Source of the DNA: Thermococci archaeon
Lineage (GTDB): Archaea; Methanobacteriota_B; Thermococci; Thermococcales; Thermococcaceae
Length of the DNA stretch: 7,263 nucleotides
NCBI GenBank assembly: GCA_003663535.1
Contig: QMUE01000059.1
Span: 1 to 7,263 of the forward strand
Direction: 5' to 3'
Of this stretch, positions 1 to 5,735 are shown piece by piece. How positions within the stretch are numbered: position 1 is the stretch's first letter; every line of letters starts with the position of its first letter. A program made the position numbers and the translations under genes. The notes beneath the pieces were generated by a model, which made no database searches, had not been told where the DNA came from, and was given only the letters and a program-made list of their open reading frames with translations.

Positions 1-288
1 AGCATCCCTCCCTATCTCATAAGCAACCAAAAAGAGTGCCATCCCAATAAAAAAGGCAAAAAAAGATTCAAATCGCGAATGGCCGAATGGATGAGTTTGA
101 TCTGCAGGTTTTGACGCAATTTTTACCCCAAAATATCCAAAAACACTGGTTATAACATCCGAAAGAGAATGTACACCATCTGATATTAAAGCTAGACTAG
201 AGTATAGGGCTCCTACAGTAATTTTCACAATAGCCAAGACAATATTTCCAAATATACTCACGATCAAGGGACTGTAAATTACTTCCAT
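1..288 (-). CDS. Cation diffusion facilitator (CDF) transporter, partial, N-terminal 96 residues
   Basis: The minus strand reads open from ATG at 288 to the left window edge, giving the first 96 residues of a CDF family membrane transporter, which exports divalent cations such as Zn2+, Fe2+ or Mn2+ in exchange for protons. Visible family marks are the TM2 motif with H40 and D44 (HSLSD), at the positions of the two Asp of the E. coli YiiP transport site, and the loop D63-x2-H66-PFG-H70-S-R-x-E74, matching the second metal site of YiiP between TM2 and TM3. TM1 is about residues 8-32 and TM3 starts near 75. GGTGAT (294-299) sits 5 bases before the ATG, fixing the start. The first TM2 ligand is His, as in many zinc-type CDFs, but the metal cannot be settled because TM5 and the cytoplasmic domain lie outside the window. 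The gene lies directly downstream of a C/D box sRNA on the same strand. Confidence 0.9.
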   Translation of the reverse strand, partial: MEVIYSPLIVSIFGNIVLAIVKITVGALYSSLALISDGVHSLSDVITSVFGYFGVKIASKPADQTHPFGHSRFESFFAFFIGMALFLVAYEIGRDA

Positions 289-305
289 GATATCACCATG
301 CTAAA

Positions 306-362
306 GCCCTCAGTCCGTCACTCCTTCATCACGAATCAGGTAAGGCTGAACTCTTCATTGGG
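306..362 (-). ncRNA. C/D box guide sRNA (2'-O-methylation guide, two 16S rRNA targets)
   Basis: Read on the minus strand the order is: C box ATGAAGA (352-358, one base off RTGATGA), 12-nt guide (340-351), D' box CTGA (336-339), 3-nt spacer TTC (333-335), C' box GTGATGA (326-332, perfect), 12-nt guide (314-325), D box CTGA (310-313). Box order, 12-nt guides and the short spacer are those of compact archaeal C/D sRNAs, which assemble with L7Ae, Nop5 and fibrillarin. CCC (360-362) and GGG (307-309) can form a short closing stem. The D guide AGGAGTGACGGA pairs over 10 bases with CCGUCACUCC of archaeal 16S helix 44, and the fifth base before the D box falls on U1406 (E. coli numbering). The D' guide GTTCAGCCTTAC pairs over 9 bases with AAGGCUGAA in helix 27, pointing to G902. 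The 16S sequences are from memory. The boxes are seen directly; the targets are inferred from the N+5 rule. Confidence 0.85.
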
Positions 363-384
363 TGTTATAGAATTATCCACAGGG

Positions 385-391
385 TTTTAAA
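385..391 (-). promoter_or_regulatory. TATA box for the C/D sRNA and CDF gene
   Basis: TTTAAAA on the minus strand is preceded by an A-rich BRE-like stretch (GAAAAACA). Its centre lies about 26 bases before position 362, the expected 5' end of the C/D sRNA, so the sRNA boxes and the promoter spacing support each other. Transcripts that read on would carry the CDF gene. The core is nearly palindromic, so it could also fire toward the gene at 445, but the plus-strand side (ACAGGG) is a poor BRE. Confidence 0.5.
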
Positions 392-444
392 TGTTTTTCA
401 AAAGACTTTTATTATTAGGTCTCCAGTATCTGATGGTGAAAAAG

Positions 445-801
445 ATGGCAAACAAGCCAAGATACACTATAAGAGTCTACATGGGTTCAAAAGATAAGTA
501 TATTGCTCTAAGCTTGTGGGAAGCCCGCACTGATGAACATGGCAAGTTTAGGCCTGCTAATATAAGCATGATAATTCACAATAAGGATACAAAAGCAAAA
601 GCCTCTATGAGAACTGAAACTGCTGCCAGATTAGCTGCGGTTCTTTTGAGTATGGTAGCCGAAGCCGAAAAATTAACTATGAAAGAAAGGAGGAGAATTA
701 GCATAGAAGAAAAACTCGAAGAACAGTTCCTACTAGAAGAAGAGGAAAAGGACATTCTAGATGAGGTAGAGGAAATAGAAGCAAATGTCAATGGGGAGTG
801 A
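445..801 (+). CDS. Conserved-looking 118-residue protein of unknown function with acidic C-terminal tail
   Basis: I do not recognise this family. The frame is open from 391, but ATG 445 is chosen because GGTGA (435-439) lies 5 bases before it and the upstream extension is a weak hydrophobic stretch. Residues 1-50 are basic and predicted strand-rich (for example YTIRVYMG at 7-14 and NISMIIHN at 39-46), with aromatic and basic residues on the strands. Residues 54-80 form an amphipathic helix, and 81-118 are charged, ending in a Glu/Asp-rich helix or coiled coil. A small basic beta domain plus an acidic tail recalls single-strand nucleic-acid-binding proteins, including ThermoDBP-related proteins of Thermococcales, but no diagnostic motif proves it. 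The stop codon lies inside the Shine-Dalgarno region of the radical SAM gene, so the two are probably translationally coupled and functionally linked. Confidence 0.8.
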   Translation: MANKPRYTIRVYMGSKDKYIALSLWEARTDEHGKFRPANISMIIHNKDTKAKASMRTETAARLAAVLLSMVAEAEKLTMKERRRISIEEKLEEQFLLEEEEKDILDEVEEIEANVNGE

Positions 802-806
802 TTTAA

Positions 807-1634
807 TTGAAGAAGCTTAAGATCTACATTCCCGGGATATCTTTCCCTTCTATTTCCCTCACAGGAACATATTGTGCGTTAAACTGTGCTCATTGTGGAA
901 AGCATTACCTTGAAACTATGAAAAAAGCTACACGGAAAAACCTCATTGAATACTGCAAAAATCTCGAAAGAGAGGGTTACAAAGGTTGCCTTTTAAGTGG
1001 TGGGCTGGATCATCGATTGAAAGTGCCACTTGACATTTATTCCTCTGAGATAAAACAAATAAAAAAGGAGACAAAACTAAAACTCAATGCCCATGTGGGA
1101 TTTATAGATGAGAGTGACTTGGAGTGGGTAAAACATGTTGATGTTATTTCTCTTGATTTTGTAGGGGCCGATGAGGTCATTAAGAGAGTTTATGGAATAG
1201 AGAAAAGCGTCAGAGATTACCTAAGGATAATAGACCTCTTGACCTCAAACGGGGTGAAAGTGGCACCTCATATAACAATTGGCCTGGATTTTGGAAAAAT
1301 CTGGTGGGAATACACAGCTATTGACCAGCTCATAGGCTACCCAATTGATGTTTTAGTCCTCAATGTGTTGATCCCAACTAAAGGTACAAAAATGGAAGGT
1401 CTAACACCCCCATCGGTAGAAGAAAGCTTAAAAGTTGTTAGATACGCAAGACAGCACTTTAAAGGAGAATTAAGCATCGGATGCATGAGGCCTCCTGGAA
1501 AATGGAGGGTAGAATTTGATAGGAAAGCCATAGAAGAAGGAACCGATAGAATAACAAATCCCCCAAGAAAGATTATAGAGTGGGCAAAAAAAACTAGAGA
1601 TGTGGAAATTATTTATGAGTGCTGTGTTATTTGA
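807..1634 (+). CDS. Radical SAM protein, COG1856-type (biotin synthase-like, function unknown)
   Basis: This 275-residue soluble protein carries the radical SAM cluster motif C23-x3-C27-x2-C30 (CALNCAHC) near its N-terminus, which binds a [4Fe-4S] cluster for reductive cleavage of S-adenosylmethionine. SGG at 64-66 fits the SAM-binding GGE-type loop. The strand ends NAHVGF (94-99) and APHITIGLDFG (153-163) fit the rest of the partial TIM barrel. It resembles the archaeal group described as uncharacterised biotin synthase homologues (COG1856). C226-M-R-P and the terminal C272-C273 could bind a further cluster or act in catalysis, but this is inference. The start is TTG at 807: GGAG (795-798) is 8 bases upstream, and the next Met (residue 38) would remove the cluster motif. 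The substrate is unknown. Its 3' end overlaps the convergent exchanger gene by 8 bases. Confidence 0.93.
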   Translation: MKKLKIYIPGISFPSISLTGTYCALNCAHCGKHYLETMKKATRKNLIEYCKNLEREGYKGCLLSGGLDHRLKVPLDIYSSEIKQIKKETKLKLNAHVGFIDESDLEWVKHVDVISLDFVGADEVIKRVYGIEKSVRDYLRIIDLLTSNGVKVAPHITIGLDFGKIWWEYTAIDQLIGYPIDVLVLNVLIPTKGTKMEGLTPPSVEESLKVVRYARQHFKGELSIGCMRPPGKWRVEFDRKAIEEGTDRITNPPRKIIEWAKKTRDVEIIYECCVI

Positions 1635-2553
1635 AGTTAACATAGAGAAAATAGCCATAAAGGATTAAAAGCACGGCACTTGTTTTTCTCCCTACTCTGT
1701 TATTCAGCTTTAAGGAGATTGCCAACACCATCATCACAACCAACGTTAAGGGTACAGTAAAAGAATAAATTCTAGGATCTACTTTTATTGGGTTTATTGA
1801 GGCAGCAATTCCGATTACTATTAAGATATTCAAAATATTGGCTCCAACAACATTTCCCACACTTATGTTGGGTATTTTCTTTAATGTGGCGGTCAAGGAG
1901 TTTGCAAATTCTGGAAGAGATGTTCCTATTGAAACCAGAGTTAAACCTATCACCACCTCCGGAATCCCCAAAGCAATGGCTATTTTTACCGCACTATCTA
2001 CTACCAACCTCGCCCCAACTACCACAATCAGCCCACTTACAAATAGAATAACCACATCTTTCTTAGGATTTCCCCTTCCTTCCGGAGGTTCCTCCAAAGT
2101 TACATGTTTTTTATAGAGGTAATAAAGGAAACCACCATAGATTAAGATTAGAGACCCACCTTCTATTCTGGAAATTATTAAATCTCTCATCAGAAGCCAT
2201 GCGTAAAGCGTAACAGCAATCATGAAGAGAGAATTTTTCCATGCTATTTCATCAACATCTAAGGGCATTATCAGGGAGGATACTCCTAAAATCAAGGCAA
2301 TATTTGCTAAGGCACTCCCAACAGCATTTCCAAGAGCTATACCACTAAGACCTTTATATGAAGCTATTGCAGAGGTTGTAACTTCTGGGAGAGTTGTAGC
2401 TATACTCGCTAAAACCAGAGCAATTAGGAATTCGCTAACCCCGAATCCCTTGGCAACTCTAGTGGCTGCCTCTACAAAAAGGTCACTCCCCTTGATTAGT
2501 ATCGCTAATCCCAAGATAAAAAGGCCAAACGTTATAATGTACTCTGCTGTCAT
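1627..2553 (-). CDS. Sodium/calcium exchanger of the CaCA family (YrbG/NCX_Mj-like)
   Basis: A 308-residue integral membrane antiporter with about ten TM segments in two inverted halves, exchanging Na+ (or H+) for Ca2+. The alpha-1 repeat reads ASIATTLPE (49-57) with GNAVGSALAN (75-84); the alpha-2 repeat reads SIGTSLPE (208-215) with GNVVGANILN (233-242). Compared with NCX_Mj, the ion-site residues align as E54 to E57, N81 to N84 and E213 to E215, but D240 becomes N242, as in mammalian NCX. A charged loop at 148-166 separates the halves. Length matches the short prokaryotic members of about 300 residues with no regulatory domain. The start is ATG 2553, with GGAGG (2558-2562) 4 bases upstream. 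The gene is divergent from deoC and convergent with the radical SAM gene. The family is certain; the exact ions are inferred. Confidence 0.95.
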   Translation of the reverse strand: MTAEYIITFGLFILGLAILIKGSDLFVEAATRVAKGFGVSEFLIALVLASIATTLPEVTTSAIASYKGLSGIALGNAVGSALANIALILGVSSLIMPLDVDEIAWKNSLFMIAVTLYAWLLMRDLIISRIEGGSLILIYGGFLYYLYKKHVTLEEPPEGRGNPKKDVVILFVSGLIVVVGARLVVDSAVKIAIALGIPEVVIGLTLVSIGTSLPEFANSLTATLKKIPNISVGNVVGANILNILIVIGIAASINPIKVDPRIYSFTVPLTLVVMMVLAISLKLNNRVGRKTSAVLLILYGYFLYVNFK

Positions 2554-2584
2554 TTTGCCTCCCGAGGGTATTAAAGGGATGAGA

Positions 2585-2592
2585 TTTTAAAA
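2585..2592 (-). promoter_or_regulatory. Putative TATA box of the exchanger gene, inside a 14-bp palindrome
   Basis: TTTTAAAA lies at the centre of the perfect palindrome AGATTTTAAAATCT (2582-2595). Its centre is about 26 bases from position 2562, giving a leader of about 9 bases that still contains GGAGG. Being symmetrical, it could also bind TBP in the deoC direction, with a start near 2614. Confidence 0.4.
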
Positions 2593-2610
2593 TCTTTGGG
2601 TAAAAAGCTA

Positions 2611-2620
2611 AAATATATTA
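2611..2620 (+). promoter_or_regulatory. Putative TATA box of deoC
   Basis: AAATATATTA, preceded by A-rich sequence (GTAAAAAGCT) as a BRE-like element. Its centre is about 25 bases from A2640/G2641, giving a leader of about 10 bases that starts at the GAGGTGA Shine-Dalgarno site. This spacing matches the other promoters in the window. Confidence 0.45.
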
Positions 2621-2650
2621 AGAGCAAAAATTTTTCCAGAGGTGAAAAAA

Positions 2651-3307
2651 ATGAATATTGCCAAATATATAGATCACACAAACCTAAAAGCATGTGCTAG
2701 CAAGGAGGACATAATAAAACTTTGTGAAGAAGCAAAAAAGTACAACTTTTATGCGGTCTGTGTGAACCCATATAGGGTAAAACTCGCAAAAAAACAACTT
2801 CAAGGCACAAATATTAAAGTAGCGACTGTAATTGGGTTTCCTCTCGGAGCTACCCCTACCGAAGTAAAAGTGTTCGAAGCAAAGAAAGCTCTCGAAGATG
2901 GAACCGATGAGGTCGATATGGTCCTTAACATAGGCGCCCTAAAAGACAAGGACTATAAATATGTTAGGAATGATATAGCTGAAGTTGTGAGGATCGCACA
3001 TGAAAAAGGAGCTATAGTGAAAGTAATCATAGAAACTTGTTATTTGAGTGATAACGAAAAAGAGATAGCATGCAAACTTGCAATGGAGGCTGGAGCAGAC
3101 TTTGTTAAAACGTCTACTGGTTTTGGAACTGGAGGAGCAACAGTCAAAGATGTAAAGTTAATGCGAAAAGTTGTAGGAGATAAACTCGGTGTGAAGGCAG
3201 CTGGTGGGATAAGAACTTATGAAGAAGCATTAGCAATGATAAATGCAGGTGCAAATAGGATTGGTACATCAAGCGGAGTAAAAATCATTGAAGGGGGCAA
3301 GAAATGA
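2651..3307 (+). CDS. deoC: Deoxyribose-phosphate aldolase (DERA)
   Basis: This cytoplasmic class I aldolase interconverts 2-deoxy-D-ribose 5-phosphate with acetaldehyde and glyceraldehyde 3-phosphate, feeding deoxynucleoside carbon to glycolysis. The 218 residues cover a full TIM barrel of archaeal size (E. coli DeoC is about 40 residues longer). Key residues are present: the DHTNLK opening (8-13), D89 in DEVDMVLN, the Schiff-base K153 in FVKTSTGF, and K182 in KAAGGIR, equivalent to E. coli D102, K167 and K201. The phosphate loop includes GTSSG (205-209). ATG 2651 is preferred over GTG 2642, because that GTG is part of the Shine-Dalgarno GAGGTGA (2639-2645) 5 bases upstream of the ATG. The stop overlaps the start of the next, broken gene as ATGA (3304-3307), so the pair was made as one operon. 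Confidence 0.98.
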   Translation: MNIAKYIDHTNLKACASKEDIIKLCEEAKKYNFYAVCVNPYRVKLAKKQLQGTNIKVATVIGFPLGATPTEVKVFEAKKALEDGTDEVDMVLNIGALKDKDYKYVRNDIAEVVRIAHEKGAIVKVIIETCYLSDNEKEIACKLAMEAGADFVKTSTGFGTGGATVKDVKLMRKVVGDKLGVKAAGGIRTYEEALAMINAGANRIGTSSGVKIIEGGKK

Positions 3308-3515
3308 GTGAACGTTTAAAGCTTTTGAAAACCGCAATAAAAGAGATAGAAGAAGACGGTTTTCAACCGAGAGTCGCACTTGTAGGGCCCAAGTTTGCAG
3401 AAATAGCCTTGGAAGAATAGGGCACCTTAGAAAGGCCTCAAGGAGAATCTCACTTGAACCACTCATAGAAGAGAAGGAATTTTGGGAAGAAATAGAAGAA
3501 ATCAAAAACCTCTAA
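3304..3515 (+). pseudogene. Broken family 4 (A-domain) encapsulin-like gene downstream of deoC
   Basis: The ATG at 3304 overlaps the deoC stop. The frame runs 38 codons to TAG 3418-3420: an amphipathic helix, then DGFQPRVALVGPKFAEIAL (18-36). This resembles the HK97-fold A-domain of encapsulins, where a strand of the type PxxLVLSPKLYxLL follows a helix. From about 3402 the reading continues in the -1 frame as NSLGRIGHLRKASRRISLEP and on to a C-terminal acidic helix (EEKEFWEEIEEIKNL), ending at TAA 3513-3515. The second part is in good coding style, so both were once one gene. Together they give about 70 residues, whereas A-domain proteins are near 95-100, and the expected central segment with its hairpin is absent. 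An internal deletion not divisible by three, near 3395-3417, explains both facts. From memory, family 4 encapsulins of Thermococcales sit next to enzymes including DeoC. Alternatives are a lone one-base loss (GAAATAG to GAATAG) or a real 38-residue peptide. Confidence 0.62.
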
Positions 3516-4114
3516 ACCCGGAGCGAAATTAAAACATCTTTTATTCTTCTTTTTATTACGTGTCCTACGCCACCCCCGACTACAATGCCAGTAACTGCTT
3601 GGAGAATGTTCCCTGGAACCTCTGCCACAGCTCCTCCCCATCCATAAACATAGATTCCAATCATAAAGTAACCAAGAACCATCAAAGTTCCTCCAAGAAT
3701 TGTTGCCAGAAGCACTGTTGTGAAATCATCTTTTTTGGAGGTAATATACCCCACAACAAACCCTTCTACACCTTTTATTACTAAAGTGAACGGTGCCCAA
3801 TGAGCGTAACCTGTTATTATATCTGCCATTCCAGAGCCAAATCCCCCAGCAAATGCCCCTATTGTTGGGCCAAAGAGTACTGCAACAAGCATTACCATGC
3901 TATCCCCTACGTTAATATACCCACTGGTTAAAGGTGTAGGTACTTGAATTGCCATTGTAACAACTGCCACCAAAGCTGCCATTACTCCTGACAAAGCCAC
4001 TCCCACTGCAGCCTCAAAAATCTTTTTCTTGAGTATGAATAGATAAGCAAAATAAAGTATTGCAACTGCTATTATAATCCATTTAGCATATGAAGCCACC
4101 GCTTCTATTGTCAT
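3512..4114 (-). CDS. ECF transporter substrate-binding S component (substrate unknown)
   Basis: A 200-residue membrane protein like the ECF S components of PF07155/COG4720, which bind a vitamin or precursor with high affinity and work with an EcfT scaffold and two ATPases. Typical sequence is seen from 43 on: a helix ending PTPLTSGYINVGD (59-71), then a Gly-rich FGPTIGAFAGGFGSGMAD stretch, HWAPFTLVIKGVEGFVVGYI, and a final GNILQAVTGIVVGGGVG helix with basic end KRR. An additional hydrophobic segment at 12-28 precedes the usual six helices, which may be an added N-terminal TM. ATG 4114 is chosen over GTG 4123, because GAGGTGA (4120-4126) lies 5 bases before it and contains that GTG. No EcfA or EcfT gene is nearby, so it probably shares an energising module encoded elsewhere. 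Substrate could be riboflavin, a pyrimidine precursor of thiamine, or another vitamin. It overlaps the broken A-domain gene by 4 bases, tail to tail. Confidence 0.88.
   Translation of the reverse strand: MTIEAVASYAKWIIIAVAILYFAYLFILKKKIFEAAVGVALSGVMAALVAVVTMAIQVPTPLTSGYINVGDSMVMLVAVLFGPTIGAFAGGFGSGMADIITGYAHWAPFTLVIKGVEGFVVGYITSKKDDFTTVLLATILGGTLMVLGYFMIGIYVYGWGGAVAEVPGNILQAVTGIVVGGGVGHVIKRRIKDVLISLRV
3538..3557 (+). terminator. Oligo-T terminator of the deoC unit
   Basis: A T-rich run (CTTTTATTCTTCTTTTTATT) begins about 23 bases after the end of the broken gene. It has no stem, as is usual for archaeal oligo-T termination. It lies inside the 3' coding region of the convergent ECF gene. Confidence 0.4.
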
Positions 4115-4138
4115 TATTATCACCTCACTTTATTTATT

Positions 4139-4158
4139 TTTCAAGTTAAAACTTGAAA
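4139..4158. repeat. Perfect interrupted palindrome, probable operator of the ECF S component gene
   Basis: Arms TTTCAAGTT and AACTTGAAA (9 bp each) are exact inverted copies separated by AA. The element lies between the TATA box (4165-4171) and the start codon (4114), and the start of transcription expected from the TATA spacing (about 4142) falls within it. A repressor bound here would block initiation, so a dimeric transcription factor site is the simplest reading. It is too A/T-rich at the loop for a convincing RNA terminator. The regulator is not identifiable from the window. Confidence 0.6.
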
Positions 4159-4164
4159 TTGAAG

Positions 4165-4171
4165 TTTAAAA
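4165..4171 (-). promoter_or_regulatory. TATA box of the ECF S component gene
   Basis: TTTTAAA on the minus strand, preceded by the BRE-like AGAAAATC. A start about 26 bases downstream (near 4142) leaves a leader of about 28 bases, longer than at other genes here, which leaves room for the palindrome. Confidence 0.5.
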
Positions 4172-4197
4172 GATTTTCTCTCAGAACATAAACTAAT

Positions 4198-4218
4198 GAA
4201 GAAAAGAAGACAAAATAA
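4198..4218 (-). terminator. Oligo-T terminator after the class III aminotransferase gene
   Basis: The minus strand has a pyrimidine-rich T run (TTATTTTGTCTTCTTTTCTTC) starting about 7 bases after the aminotransferase stop. It ends before the promoter of the ECF gene, so the two minus-strand genes are probably separate units. Confidence 0.45.
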
Positions 4219-4224
4219 GAGAAG

Positions 4225-5574
<1,350 letters not shown>

Positions 5575-5601
5575 TCACCGATGTATAAAACATTTTGCCT
5601 C

Positions 5602-5609
5602 TATATAAT
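5602..5609 (-). promoter_or_regulatory. TATA box of the aminotransferase gene
   Basis: ATTATATA on the minus strand; its centre is about 26 bases from position 5579, giving a leader of about 11 bases that opens with the GGTGAG Shine-Dalgarno site. Confidence 0.5.
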
Positions 5610-5656
5610 TCTATGCTCATTAAAAGCTACTTTTGGTCGAAAAAGTTTCGGGAATA

Positions 5657-5702
5657 ATAGAAAAGAAAGGATACTTTTACAAGAAAATTAAGAAAAGAAG
5701 TT
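5657..5702 (-). terminator. T-rich termination region after trxB
   Basis: On the minus strand two pyrimidine tracts follow the trxB stop: CTTCTTTTCTTAATTTTCTT (5681-5700) and CTTTCTTTTCTATT (5655-5668). There is no stem. Together with the promoter at 5602-5609 this is all I see in the 167-base gap between trxB and the aminotransferase gene. Confidence 0.4.
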
Positions 5703-5735
5703 GCAGAATAAGTTCTAGACAAACTCACTCCTCAT

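Noticed and set aside
385..415. Promoter for the plus-strand gene at 445 (TTTTAAAT at 385-392 or TTTTATTATT at 407-416)
   Set aside because: Neither box has a good BRE on the plus side, and the second would start transcription inside the Shine-Dalgarno site. A promoter must exist near here but I cannot choose one.
391..444. Upstream ATG extending the 118-residue protein by 18 residues
   Set aside because: The ATG overlaps the TATA-like TTTTAAAT, lacks a Shine-Dalgarno site, and the strong GGTGA site precedes ATG 445.
500..530. TGATGA at about 531-536 as part of a second C/D sRNA
   Set aside because: It lies within coding sequence and no suitably spaced CTGA, D' or C' boxes accompany it.
1683..1687. 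TTTTT run as terminator of the radical SAM gene
   Set aside because: A short T run within the opposing coding sequence, about 50 bases past the stop; too weak to list as a feature.
1838..2116. Open frames on the plus strand inside the exchanger gene
   Set aside because: They are antisense shadows of a strongly conserved membrane protein, with no ribosome binding site or recognisable domains.
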